The notes: generated from the sequence alone by a model not told the origin. A stretch of 23,696 nucleotides of DNA from an uncultured Erysipelotrichaceae bacterium (GCA_902799855.1 CADCCA010000040.1:1-23696), one strand, 5' to 3'. Positions 1 to 8,363 are shown, numbered from the stretch's first letter. Translations and numbers: made by a program.

Positions 1-1
1 A

Positions 2-2560
2 AATGGTACAAAGAATGCTGCTGGCGCCACATGGACAGCCATGAAATACGTCAACATCCTTGGTACATACAATCAAGCATTTGCCGATGCTGATAAAGGT
101 AAATATCAAATCTCCGATAAGTATGGCTTAGCCCCAATTGGTGAATTCAAATTAGATGAACCATTTGATGGCCAAAAATCCACATTAACAGCCTTCTTAA
201 TCGGCGCTAACACAGGTAAAGGTAAATCCAACGCGATCGTTACAGGTCAAACACCAGTCGCTGTCGAATCATTCGTCTTCGATCAAGCTCCACAAACAAT
301 CGTTCACGGTAACACCTTACAACTCACCTACACAACAACCCCAGCCGGTTCTTATTCAAGAAACGTCGAATGGTCATCCAGTGACAACACAGTTGCTACA
401 GTCGATGAAAAAGGTTTAGTGACAGGTATCTATGAAGGTCAAGGCTCCAAGACTGCTACAATCACAGTCAAAGTTGGTACATTAGAAAAATCTATCGTTA
501 TCACAGTCTTTGGTGAAACAGTCCACGCTACAGCTGTTGAATTAGCACCTACTGCTAGTGTTTATGTTGGCGATGATCTCCAACTCACCTATACCACAAC
601 CCCAGCTATGGTCTCTGATACTCCAGTTTGGTCAAGCGATAACGAAGCCGTTGCCACAGTTGATCAAAAAGGTTTAGTTAAAGGTGTGGCTACTGGTACC
701 GCCAATATCACACTTAAGTTAAATGACAACGTTTCCGCTAGATGTGCAGTGACAGTTTCCATCGAACCAGGTAGCGCTATTGACAACCCATTAACAGTTG
801 CTCAAGCCATCGCTATTGGTCAAGAAGTTGCTCACAACACACAAACAGAAAAGCAATACTTTGTTAAGGGTATCGTTTCTAAGATCGTTAGCAACGACTT
901 AGCCACAGATTACGCTAATGCTACATTCTGGTTAGCCAATGGTGAAAATACTGCTGAAGGTTTCGAAGCCTACAGAGTTAAATTAAATCAAGGTGTCGAT
1001 GGTGCTAACTTAAAGATCGGTTCTGAAGCCGTCTTGAAGTGCAACATTAAGAGATACAATTCCACAATTGAAACAAATACTGGTGCCTTAATCATGTCAT
1101 TAGTCTATGCTGATAGACCAGTTACATCTCTCTCCTTAGATAATGAAGCACTTTCATTAAAGGTTGGCGAAGACGCTACACTCAAAGCCACATATGCTCC
1201 AGTTTACACAACTGAAACACTCGCATGGTCTTCATCCGACAATGCAGTTGCCACAGTTGAAAACGGCAAGGTTACTGCTGTTGCCGCTGGTACAGCCGTC
1301 ATTACTGTCAAAGCCAATGACAGAATGCAAGCCACATGTACAGTTACAGTTACAGATGGTAGTGATGTTCCACCAGCCGGCCCAGTTACTGTTACAAAAA
1401 CAGTTGCTGACTTAAAGGCAGATAATGGTTGGGAAAACGGTGGTGTTGTTAACTCCGTCAAGATTGGTAAAGTCAACTTCACATTCACTGGTGACTCAGG
1501 CGATTCAAAATACTACGATTCTGGTAGCAATATTAGAATTTATATCAAGGCCAATGGTTCTGGTAGTGTTGGTTTAGCCGCTGACAGTGGTTACACAGTC
1601 AAATCCGTCACAATCACATACGTTTGGAACAAAGGCACAGGTACATTCCCATTAGAAAGTGGTGTTGCCGCTGATGTCAATGCTGCTACAAAGTCTTATG
1701 CAATCGGTAATACAGCTGCTGCTAATGAACAACTTAGAATTACAGCTATCTCCGTCACATACGCCGCTGAAGGAGTTGCACCAGTTGAGATTGCTCAACC
1801 AGTTGGTAACTTCTCTGGCTATGCTGTTAGCGCTCAAGATGGTAGCAACATCTTCGTCGATATCGCTTTAGCAAATGATAAAGCCTTTATCGAAGTCGGT
1901 AGTTTACTAAAAGACACAAAGGCCTTCACTTTCAATAAAGAAACAGGCTTATTAACCATCGATTTAGGTACATACGGCACATTAACAGCCACATATGATG
2001 AAGAAAACAACAAACTCATCAACTGTGGTATCGAAGGCGCTGCTGCTGCTTACTTAAGCAACAATAATTCCATCGTTTTAAATGCTGCTGCTAATTATTG
2101 GAACTGCGATGGCACAACAGAAGAATTAAGAGCTCAATTCATCCGTCGTTGGAGAGCAAATGGTGCTTCTTCTTGGACAGTTGATAACGATGAATCTCAC
2201 ACCGATAGAATCATTAGTGATACCACAAACTTTGTTTCTGGTACAGGTGCGATGAGTGTTAGACCATATTCCGGTAGTGGTAATGCAGTCGGTTTATCCT
2301 TAAAGAACGATTTTGCTGAAGCCAAAGCTTTAAAGAATATCGGTTTCTGGGTTTATAACTCTTCTAATAGCGATATCGCTTTAAGAACATGGGTCTTTAC
2401 TCAAAAAGGTCTTTCTGGCGCTGCTGAAATCGGTGGTTTAACCGCCAAAGCCAATGGTTGGACATATTGCAGAATGGGCTTTGATAAGACCATCTACAAC
2501 TTCAACATTTCCAATATATCCTCTATGAAATTCAGATCCGAAAATTCTAACACTTTCTAA
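2..2560 (+). CDS. Large Big2-repeat surface protein, 5' end outside the window
   Basis: The frame is open from base 2 through the ATG at 41, so that ATG is internal and the true start lies upstream. Counting from that Met, Big2-like Ig domains lie at about residues 76-158, 163-240 and 360-438, recognisable by repeated W-S-S-D, V-A-T-V-D and G-L-V-x-G patterns. Residues about 250-355 look like an OB-fold-type beta domain, 450-580 like a beta-sandwich, and 585-839 form a module shared with the next gene. No sortase motif or C-terminal membrane segment is visible. Big2 domains are common in surface adhesins and carbohydrate-active proteins, so an extracellular role is inferred; no catalytic domain is visible. 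The protein ends about six residues short of its neighbour's C-terminus. Confidence 0.8.
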   Translation, partial: NGTKNAAGATWTAMKYVNILGTYNQAFADADKGKYQISDKYGLAPIGEFKLDEPFDGQKSTLTAFLIGANTGKGKSNAIVTGQTPVAVESFVFDQAPQTIVHGNTLQLTYTTTPAGSYSRNVEWSSSDNTVATVDEKGLVTGIYEGQGSKTATITVKVGTLEKSIVITVFGETVHATAVELAPTASVYVGDDLQLTYTTTPAMVSDTPVWSSDNEAVATVDQKGLVKGVATGTANITLKLNDNVSARCAVTVSIEPGSAIDNPLTVAQAIAIGQEVAHNTQTEKQYFVKGIVSKIVSNDLATDYANATFWLANGENTAEGFEAYRVKLNQGVDGANLKIGSEAVLKCNIKRYNSTIETNTGALIMSLVYADRPVTSLSLDNEALSLKVGEDATLKATYAPVYTTETLAWSSSDNAVATVENGKVTAVAAGTAVITVKANDRMQATCTVTVTDGSDVPPAGPVTVTKTVADLKADNGWENGGVVNSVKIGKVNFTFTGDSGDSKYYDSGSNIRIYIKANGSGSVGLAADSGYTVKSVTITYVWNKGTGTFPLESGVAADVNAATKSYAIGNTAAANEQLRITAISVTYAAEGVAPVEIAQPVGNFSGYAVSAQDGSNIFVDIALANDKAFIEVGSLLKDTKAFTFNKETGLLTIDLGTYGTLTATYDEENNKLINCGIEGAAAAYLSNNNSIVLNAAANYWNCDGTTEELRAQFIRRWRANGASSWTVDNDESHTDRIISDTTNFVSGTGAMSVRPYSGSGNAVGLSLKNDFAEAKALKNIGFWVYNSSNSDIALRTWVFTQKGLSGAAEIGGLTAKANGWTYCRMGFDKTIYNFNISNISSMKFRSENSNTF

Positions 2561-2618
2561 ATCTTCCATTTCATTTAAGATTTCTTCCATTTCTCATTTA
2601 GCATGTTTACTAAAAAAA

Positions 2619-2648
2619 TGGACCCGATTACCGAAAAGGGTGTAAAAT
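2619..2648 (+). promoter_or_regulatory. Putative promoter of the lipoprotein gene at 2677
   Basis: TGGACC at 2619-2624 and TAAAAT at 2643-2648 are 18 bp apart and give a leader of about 22 nt carrying the AAAGGAG ribosome site at 2663-2669. The -35 match is weak. Confidence 0.4.
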
Positions 2649-2676
2649 GAATTTAACAATACAAAGGAGTTTTTAT

Positions 2677-4980
2677 ATGTCAAAAAGAAAATTTTTGATA
2701 CCATTTGCTACTTTTGGCTTACTTCTTTCATGTTTAGTAGCCTGTGGCGGTGGTAATAATGAATCCAAACCAGATAGTTCTAATGCTGGTGGAACTTCTT
2801 CCCAGGAAACAGGTGAATCATCTTCTAAACAAGATGAAAGCTCATCAAAACAAGATGAAAGTTCCTCGAAACAAGACGAATCATCTTCTCAACAAGGTAG
2901 CTCTTCCTCACAAGGTGGAGATAGCAGTCAACAAGCTCATGAACACGACTATCAACAAGTTGGTGAAGCCGTGAAGAACGCTGATGGTAAAGACGTCAAA
3001 CTTTTCGAATGCAAAGATAAAGACGATAAATACCTCGCGATGGCGTTCGCTGATTATTCCGAAAAGAACGAAGACTTCGATTCTGCTGCTAAAGCATCGA
3101 AATACGGAGAAGTCGCTGCTGAAATTTGGGATGATGCTGTAATGCTTGCTAAAACAAAAACCGCAAAAGTCACATGGAAATTCAACCTTGATAAAGCCGT
3201 TAGTGGTGCGAAGTTAGAATTCGGTCTTACATCAACTTACGCTTCTCACGGTAACACATCATTCGCTGACAAGTATTTAGTCCAAGTCAATGGTGCTGCT
3301 GCTACAAGTTGGGATGCTACAGGAACCTACACCTCAAATGGTTTGACGCCAAAAAAGAGAGTTTATATTACTTTCAAGACCATTGATCTCGTCGAAGGTG
3401 AAAACGTCATCACCATTCAACAAAACAATACTGAAAACCGTTTATTACACGGCGGTGAAATGAGAATCCACTATAGTGGTGATGCAAAACCAGTTGAAGC
3501 GCCATTCCCAGGATATGACATTACATTCAACGTGGAACACTGCAAAGTTTTAGTTTATAGCACTAAACAATATACTACTGAAACACCAGTTGAAGCATTA
3601 ACCGCTAAAGCGAAAAATGAATTGGGTGAAATCGTTGCCTACGATCCAGAAGACATCGAACTTCAACCACAAGTCAGCTTCAAAGTCGTCTGTGATGAAG
3701 GCTATTCTTGCACTGTCAATAACGTCTCAGTTACTCCAGCTGGCAAATTCAAAAACCTCAAACAAAATCCAGATAACGTTGAAGGTCAAGATGACATCTA
3801 TAGAGTCACAAAAATTCAAGACAACTTAACAATCGCCATTTCTCCAGTTCAAGGCGAACAAGAACCTGGCTATAAAGTCACATTTGTTCCTGAACACTGC
3901 GAAATTAAAGTTTACGTTGGTCCAAAAGATGCAACAGGTAGTAACCTTGATACGCCACAAGAAGGTGGCTTCTACTACGCTCGTCTTAAAGACTCTCCAT
4001 TCGATGTTGGTTATACAACCCCACAAGTGAACTTCGAAGTTATCCCAGAAACAGGCTATAGTTTCAACCCAATTATCGATGAAAATAACAAAGTCGACTT
4101 CATTACTCACCCAGATGCTGAAAAAGCTGGTTACAATAAGTTCTCTGATAAGGGTGGTTATTATAACTTAACCAAGGTTGATGATGATTTAACAATCACT
4201 GTTAAGGCTTATAAGCCAATCAGTCAACCAATCGGCACATTCTTTGCTACCCCAGAACTTACTGCCGGTGGTCAACTCCCAATCTTAGTGCAATTAGGCG
4301 ATAACAACGCTGTTGCAGTGAGAGTTAATGGTCAAGACGTTCCAAACTGCGCCATCAAATCATACGACAAATCAACCGGTGAAATGGTTATTACCATCAC
4401 AGGTATGGGTGACGCTTCTGTGACATACAATCCAGAAACAGGTCTTTTAGAAAAACTCTCCCTCTTATGGGACAAGACCTTATTAAAATACGATGCTGGT
4501 GTCAGCATGTATGGCAATGAAAAATTAAAATACTGGAATTGCGATGGTACAACAGAACAATTACAAGCTGAATGGAATAGAAGATATGGTAACCCATGGA
4601 CTCTTGATACAGTCAATGCTGATAGAGTGACACAAAATACTGAACACTATATCTCCGGTTCTGCGATGAGATTAAGACCATACTCTGGTGATAGATTCTC
4701 ATTAGCCACAAAAGATTTCGCTGATAAGTTCAACGCCAGAAATATTTCCTTCTGGGTTTATAACAGTGGTGAAGCCGATGCAACAATTCAATCCTTTGCA
4801 TACACAAAGACAGGCTACAGCACTGATGGTATGGTTCAACCATTCGGTAACAAGACTATCCCAGCAGGTAAGTGGACATATGTTTCTGCCGGTTTCAGTG
4901 CCGCAGACTTATATGGTTTCCAAATCTTTGTCGCAAAGACAGCTTCTGCTTTAATCTTTGATGACATTTGCTTATTCTAA
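2677..4980 (+). CDS. Ser-linker surface lipoprotein with repeated beta domains
   Basis: The start is set at 2677, not the in-frame ATG at 2647, because AAAGGAG (2663-2669) lies 7 nt upstream and a clean lipoprotein signal follows: basic N-terminus, hydrophobic stretch, lipobox L-V-A-C with Cys23. A Ser-rich linker (about residues 47-85) contains E-S-S-S-K-Q-D repeats. Next come a beta-sandwich resembling carbohydrate-binding domains (to about residue 280) and two related domains of roughly 110-130 residues, each opening Y-x-[IV]-T-F-x-x-E-H-C. The last 250 or so residues match the C-terminal module of the preceding gene, including W-N-C-D-G-T-T-E. It is probably exported and lipidated, and Lgt is encoded in this window. 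No catalytic motif was recognised; glycan binding is a guess. Confidence 0.85.
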   Translation: MSKRKFLIPFATFGLLLSCLVACGGGNNESKPDSSNAGGTSSQETGESSSKQDESSSKQDESSSKQDESSSQQGSSSSQGGDSSQQAHEHDYQQVGEAVKNADGKDVKLFECKDKDDKYLAMAFADYSEKNEDFDSAAKASKYGEVAAEIWDDAVMLAKTKTAKVTWKFNLDKAVSGAKLEFGLTSTYASHGNTSFADKYLVQVNGAAATSWDATGTYTSNGLTPKKRVYITFKTIDLVEGENVITIQQNNTENRLLHGGEMRIHYSGDAKPVEAPFPGYDITFNVEHCKVLVYSTKQYTTETPVEALTAKAKNELGEIVAYDPEDIELQPQVSFKVVCDEGYSCTVNNVSVTPAGKFKNLKQNPDNVEGQDDIYRVTKIQDNLTIAISPVQGEQEPGYKVTFVPEHCEIKVYVGPKDATGSNLDTPQEGGFYYARLKDSPFDVGYTTPQVNFEVIPETGYSFNPIIDENNKVDFITHPDAEKAGYNKFSDKGGYYNLTKVDDDLTITVKAYKPISQPIGTFFATPELTAGGQLPILVQLGDNNAVAVRVNGQDVPNCAIKSYDKSTGEMVITITGMGDASVTYNPETGLLEKLSLLWDKTLLKYDAGVSMYGNEKLKYWNCDGTTEQLQAEWNRRYGNPWTLDTVNADRVTQNTEHYISGSAMRLRPYSGDRFSLATKDFADKFNARNISFWVYNSGEADATIQSFAYTKTGYSTDGMVQPFGNKTIPAGKWTYVSAGFSAADLYGFQIFVAKTASALIFDDICLF
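2815..2898 (+). repeat. Four 21-bp units encoding the Ser-rich linker
   Basis: Four consecutive 21-nt units encode E-S-S-S-[KQ]-Q-[DG]. The first three give the same peptide but use different Ser codons (tca tct tct, agc tca tca, agt tcc tcg), so the peptide repeat is conserved while the DNA has diverged. Confidence 0.85.
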
Positions 4981-4999
4981 TCCTACGAATAGCTAAATA

Positions 5000-5031
5000 G
5001 GGGCGTGATTATTCACGCTCCTTTTTCTTTT
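5000..5031 (+). terminator. Intrinsic terminator after the lipoprotein gene
   Basis: The stem GGGGCGTGA (5000-5008) pairs with TCACGCTCC (5013-5021) with one G-U pair, followed by TTTTTCTTTT. Confidence 0.9.
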
Positions 5032-5044
5032 AAATAATATTTAC

Positions 5045-5073
5045 TTGCCGAAAACTTAAATATTTTATATTAT
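5045..5073 (+). promoter_or_regulatory. Promoter of tRNA-Lys
   Basis: TTGCCG (5045-5050) and TATTAT (5068-5073) are separated by 17 bp, placing the start about 5 nt before the mature tRNA. Confidence 0.6.
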
Positions 5074-5084
5074 TATCTAGCGAT

Positions 5085-5160
5085 GCACTCTTAGCTCAGC
5101 TGGCAGAGCACGTGACTCTTAATCTCGGGGTCCAGGGTTCGAATCCCTGAGAGTGTACCA
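5085..5160 (+). tRNA. tRNA-Lys (CTT anticodon), CCA encoded
   Basis: A 76-nt cloverleaf: acceptor GCACTCT/AGAGTGT closing with a G-U pair, D-stem GCTC/GAGC, anticodon loop CTCTTAA reading CTT, T-stem CAGGG/CCCTG with loop TTCGAAT, and an encoded CCA. The anticodon stem CGTGA/TCTCG contains a U-U mismatch at the third pair, which is unusual. It has its own promoter and terminator. Confidence 0.9.
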
Positions 5161-5173
5161 ATTTGATTGAATT

Positions 5174-5198
5174 AAGACTAGTTAATCTAGTCTTTTTT
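5174..5198 (+). terminator. Terminator after tRNA-Lys
   Basis: AAGACTAG (5174-5181) and CTAGTCTT (5187-5194) form an 8-bp stem followed by further T residues. Confidence 0.85.
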
Positions 5199-5205
5199 CG
5201 TTTTG

Positions 5206-5234
5206 TTGAGAATGCATCAAGATTGTTTTAAAAT
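5206..5234 (+). promoter_or_regulatory. Promoter of the Rex-like gene
   Basis: TTGAGA (5206-5211), a 17-bp spacer, and TAAAAT (5229-5234). The ribosome site AAAGAAGG follows at 5243-5250. Confidence 0.55.
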
Positions 5235-5259
5235 ATATTGGTAAAGAAGGTACATAACT

Positions 5260-5682
5260 ATGAAGGGACCAAGTGTTACTGTTTTAAAGAAGTATTTAAA
5301 TGCGATGAGTAAAAACAAAGTCAAATACATGACTTGCGAAAGACTTTCGCGTATTGTTGGTGTTTATCCAGAAGTGATCGCGGAAAACTTATCTTTTTTT
5401 GACCCTCTTTTAAATATGGATCCTTCCTATGACCTTTTAGTGTTAATTCCTCAAATCAAAGAATACATTTCTAACGAAGAAGAAAAGAAAGCGCCATCCG
5501 CTCCTAAAGTCATGGTCACAAGAAAAGACGTAGTGGAATATGAATCTGTTAGTGATTTCGTCTATAAAAAGATGACTTTCGCCGGCATGGTGGACCGTAA
5601 TCTCGTTCTTAGTGAAAAAGACTTAAGAGTCTTAAAACGTCTCGTAAACGACGAATTAGCGTCATTAAAAAAGAAGAAATAA
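5260..5682 (+). CDS. Small protein with a Rex-like winged-helix N-terminus
   Basis: A 140-aa protein that I recognise only in part. Residues about 8-50 follow the pattern of the DNA-binding domain of the redox repressor Rex: Y-L-x(3)-S-K-x-K-V-x-Y-M-T-C-E-R-L-S-R-I-V-G-V then V-I-A-E-N-L-S-F-F, where Rex has V-R-K-D-L-S-Y-F. The NAD(H)-binding Rossmann domain that completes Rex (usually about 210 aa) is absent. In its place is a charged linker (about 72-90) and a Lys-rich helical tail ending K-K-K-K. AAAGAAGG lies 9 nt before the ATG, and the gene stands alone between terminators. It could be a small DNA-binding regulator; no ligand can be inferred. Confidence 0.75.
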   Translation: MKGPSVTVLKKYLNAMSKNKVKYMTCERLSRIVGVYPEVIAENLSFFDPLLNMDPSYDLLVLIPQIKEYISNEEEKKAPSAPKVMVTRKDVVEYESVSDFVYKKMTFAGMVDRNLVLSEKDLRVLKRLVNDELASLKKKK

Positions 5683-5713
5683 GAATACCTAAATTTTTTT
5701 GGACAAAAATAGA

Positions 5714-5748
5714 AAATCCTCCTGATTAGTTATATAGGAGGTTTTTTT
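5714..5748 (+). terminator. Terminator after the Rex-like gene
   Basis: CCTCCT (5718-5723) pairs with AGGAGG (5736-5741), extended by A/T pairs, followed by seven T residues. Confidence 0.8.
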
Positions 5749-5776
5749 CATTATGCCACAACAAATATATATACGG

Positions 5777-5805
5777 TTTACATGTACACGCAAAAGAGGT
5801 ATATT
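5777..5805 (+). promoter_or_regulatory. Promoter of the higBA-type module with a palindromic core
   Basis: TTTACA (5777-5782), a 17-bp spacer, and TATATT (5800-5805). The palindrome TACATGTA (5779-5786) overlaps the -35 and is a plausible operator for the HigA-like repressor. The -10 is only 4 bp before the ATG, so the transcript would be almost leaderless even though AAAGAGG lies at 5793-5799. Confidence 0.5.
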
Positions 5806-5809
5806 ATAA

Positions 5810-6097
5810 ATGATTCTCAGTTTTTTTGATAAAGAAACTGAAAAAGTATTCAATCAAGAGTTTTCGATTAAGTTACCAGTCGACATTCAAAAAACCGCGT
5901 TAAAAAAACTCATGTATGTTGATAATGCTAAAAGTTTGAATGATTTAAGAAAACCAGCATCTAATCATTTAGAAAAACTTTCGGGGAAACTTGCTGGTAA
6001 ATGGAGTATAAGAATAAACAACCAGTGGAGAGTGTGCTTTATTCCGGTTAATAGCGGTGCTGATTACATCGATGTCGAGATAGTGGATTACCACTAA
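5810..6097 (+). CDS. higB: HigB/RelE-family toxin
   Basis: A 95-aa protein of the RelE/HigB-like superfamily (ribosome-dependent mRNA endonucleases). Signatures are an N-terminal I-x-S-F-x-D-K-E-T-E, a central L-x-D-L-R-x-P, and L-x-x-L-x-G-x-x-x-G-x-W-S-I-R-I-N-N-Q-W-R-V-C-F followed by a beta strand ending V-E-I-V-D-Y-H. Its length is typical. The stop codon shares one base with an in-frame ATG of the downstream antitoxin frame, so the pair is an operon in toxin-first HigBA order. Codons end in A/T more often than in neighbouring housekeeping genes, which fits horizontal acquisition. The family assignment is firm; activity is inferred. Confidence 0.9.
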   Translation: MILSFFDKETEKVFNQEFSIKLPVDIQKTALKKLMYVDNAKSLNDLRKPASNHLEKLSGKLAGKWSIRINNQWRVCFIPVNSGADYIDVEIVDYH

Positions 6098-6111
6098 TGG
6101 AGGAAATGATT

Positions 6112-6411
6112 ATGGAAAGAATACCAACACCAAAAATGAGTGAATTTTTGTTAGAGGATTTTATGATCCCTCTTCATCTTTCAGCGTATAAATTAGCACA
6201 CGCTATCCATGTTCCAGTTTCAAGAATACAGGATATTCTTCATGACAGAAGAAAAGTAACGGTTGATACTTCTATGAGATTAGGAAAGTATTTCGGCGTT
6301 AGTGAGTTACTCTTTTTTAACATTCAGAACGATATAGATGTAAGAGAAGCGAGAGAAAGAATCGCTGATGATTTGGAAAGAATCGTTCCTATTGCTAGTG
6401 CTAATTTATAG
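6112..6411 (+). CDS. higA: HigA-family XRE antitoxin
   Basis: The start at 6112 is preferred over the in-frame ATG at 6097: GGAGGA (6099-6104) is spaced 7 nt from it, and the N-terminus M-E-R-I-P-T-P matches the HigA pattern. The 99-aa protein carries one XRE helix-turn-helix (L-S-A-Y-K-L-A-H-A-I-H-V-P-x-S-R-I-Q-D-I through T-S-M-R-L-G-K-Y-F-G) and a short C-terminal helix. HigA proteins neutralise HigB and repress their own operon. At the position where the family usually has F-W-L-N-L-Q this protein has L-F-F-N-I-Q. Only its cognate toxin precedes it. Confidence 0.9.
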   Translation: MERIPTPKMSEFLLEDFMIPLHLSAYKLAHAIHVPVSRIQDILHDRRKVTVDTSMRLGKYFGVSELLFFNIQNDIDVREARERIADDLERIVPIASANL

Positions 6412-6434
6412 TACAAACGTATAAATTATTTTTT
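6403..6434 (+). terminator. AT-rich terminator overlapping the end of higA
   Basis: AATTTATA (6403-6410) pairs with TATAAATT (6420-6427), followed by A and six T residues. The stem includes the last codons and stop of higA. All-A/T stems are weak, so efficiency is uncertain. Confidence 0.5.
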
Positions 6435-6448
6435 GAAATAAAGTCTCC

Positions 6449-6477
6449 TTGTAAACGGGTACACAGGCGCGTATAAT
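6449..6477 (+). promoter_or_regulatory. PFOR promoter
   Basis: TTGTAA (6449-6454), a 17-bp spacer, and a consensus TATAAT (6472-6477). AGGAGG at 6493-6498 is 8 nt before the ATG, consistent with high expression. Confidence 0.75.
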
Positions 6478-6506
6478 ATTATCGGTTATTTTAGGAGGGA
6501 TTTTTC

Positions 6507-8363
6507 ATGTCCGAAATTAAAAAGACAATGCTCTCAGTCGATGGTAATACCGCTGCAGCATTAGGTTCTTATAACTACATTGAAGTTGCCGGCATCTATC
6601 CTATTACTCCATCATCCCCAATGGCGGAGAATATTGATGTCTATGCTTCCCAAAACCGTAAAAACTTCTTTGGCTCAGTCGTCAAAGTAAGCGAAATGCA
6701 ATCCGAAGCAGGCGCTTCTGGTGCTGTCCACGGTGTTTTACAAGCTGGTGGCTTAGCCGCTACATATACTGCTAGCCAAGGCTTATTATTAATGATTCCA
6801 AACATTTACAAATGGGTCGGTGAATTATTACCAGCCGTTTTACATGTTTCCGCTCGTTCCTTAGCGACACGTAGCTTATCCATCTTTGGTGATCACCAAG
6901 ATATCTACGCGATTCGTCAAACAGGCATTGCGATGATTTGTTCACACAGCGTCCAAGAAATCGCTGATTTAACTAACGTCGCTCACTTAACAGCCATTGA
7001 CGCTGAATATCCAGTTTGCCATTTCTTCGATGGCTTTAGAACATCTCATGAAATTCAAAACGTTGAATTCGTTGATGACAATGAATGGAAGAAATTACTT
7101 CCAATGGATAAAGTGGAAAAATTCAGAGCCCGTGCTTTGAACCCACACACTCACCCAGTCACACGTGGTGGTGCGGAAAACGATGACATCTACTTCCAAG
7201 GTAGAGAAGCCCAAAATAAGAAAGTGGAAGAAGTCATTGAAGTCGCTGAAAAGTACTTCAAAGAAGCTTCCAGACTTACTGGCCGTAACTACGCTCCATT
7301 CACATACTATGGTGATAAAAACGCCGATAGAGTCATCATCGCGATGGGTAGCGTTACCGAAACCATCACCGAAGTTATCGATGACTTAAATGCTAAAGGC
7401 GAAAAACTCGGTCTTATCAAAGTTCACCTTTATAGACCATTCTCCGCTAAACACTTATTAGCAGTCCTTCCAAAATCAGTTAAAACTATCGCAGTCTTAG
7501 ATAGAACAAAAGAAGCTGGTGCTTCTGGCGAACCTTTATATGAAGATGTCGTGGCCGTTCTTAACGCCAACAACGTCAATGTTGAAGTATTAGGTGGCCG
7601 TTATGGTTTATCCTCTAAAGATACTCAACCAAAAGATATGAAGGCTGTCTTCGACTTCTTAAAAGCCGACAATCGTTGGAACGGTTTCACCGTTAGCATT
7701 AACGATGATGTCACTCACTTAAGCATCCCAGTTGATAACAACTACCATGTTAAAGGTGATTACACATCTTGCTTATTCTATGGTTTAGGTAGTGATGGTA
7801 CTGTTTCCGCTAATAAATCTTCCATTAAGATTATTGGTGATGCGACAGGTCAATACGCCCAAGCCTACTTCGCCTATGATAGTAGAAAAGCTGGTGGTGT
7901 TACCCGTTCTCACTTAAGATTTGGTAAATCCCCAATTCACTCCACATATTACGTCCAAAACGCTGACTTCATCTCCTGTTCCTTAGATACATATCTCTTC
8001 AAGTTCGATATGCTAAAGAACTTAAAACAAGGCGGCACATTCTTACTCAATACTGATATGGATGATGAAACCTTAGTGAAGATGATGCCAAACCGTGTCA
8101 AATATCAATTAGCGAGCAAAGGCGCCAAATTCTACGTCATCGACGCTAATAAGATTGCTGGTGAAATCGGTATGGGTAGACATACTAATACCATTCTCCA
8201 AGCTAGCTTCTTCTATCTTAACCAAGACATCATGCCATATGATGACGCCAATCACTGGATGAAGAAATTCGCCGAAAAGTCCTACGCCAAGAAAGGTCAA
8301 GACGTCGTCGAAATGAACTGGAAAGCCATTGATGCTGGTACCGAACCGTCATTGGTAACTTAG
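6507..8363 (+). CDS. nifJ: Pyruvate:ferredoxin oxidoreductase, N-terminal part (frame-broken)
   Basis: PFOR oxidatively decarboxylates pyruvate with CoA to acetyl-CoA and passes electrons to ferredoxin or flavodoxin; the usual homodimer subunit is about 1170-1230 aa. This 618-aa part covers domains I-III: D-G-N-T-A-A-A-L-G, the Y-P-I-T-P-S-S-P-M-A-E segment near residue 35, and the R-P-F-S/V-L-D-R-T-K-E-A-G-A region near 310-335. The frame ends after A-I-D-A-G-T with a TAG at 8361-8363. Downstream sequence continues PFOR in another frame, and roughly 25-45 family-typical residues between domains III and IV are missing. The ribosome site and promoter are strong. Confidence 0.9.
   Translation: MSEIKKTMLSVDGNTAAALGSYNYIEVAGIYPITPSSPMAENIDVYASQNRKNFFGSVVKVSEMQSEAGASGAVHGVLQAGGLAATYTASQGLLLMIPNIYKWVGELLPAVLHVSARSLATRSLSIFGDHQDIYAIRQTGIAMICSHSVQEIADLTNVAHLTAIDAEYPVCHFFDGFRTSHEIQNVEFVDDNEWKKLLPMDKVEKFRARALNPHTHPVTRGGAENDDIYFQGREAQNKKVEEVIEVAEKYFKEASRLTGRNYAPFTYYGDKNADRVIIAMGSVTETITEVIDDLNAKGEKLGLIKVHLYRPFSAKHLLAVLPKSVKTIAVLDRTKEAGASGEPLYEDVVAVLNANNVNVEVLGGRYGLSSKDTQPKDMKAVFDFLKADNRWNGFTVSINDDVTHLSIPVDNNYHVKGDYTSCLFYGLGSDGTVSANKSSIKIIGDATGQYAQAYFAYDSRKAGGVTRSHLRFGKSPIHSTYYVQNADFISCSLDTYLFKFDMLKNLKQGGTFLLNTDMDDETLVKMMPNRVKYQLASKGAKFYVIDANKIAGEIGMGRHTNTILQASFFYLNQDIMPYDDANHWMKKFAEKSYAKKGQDVVEMNWKAIDAGTEPSLVT

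Noticed and set aside
2647..2676. Upstream in-frame ATG of the second surface protein
   Set aside because: It lies inside the probable promoter and has no ribosome site, and using it would spoil the lipoprotein signal peptide.
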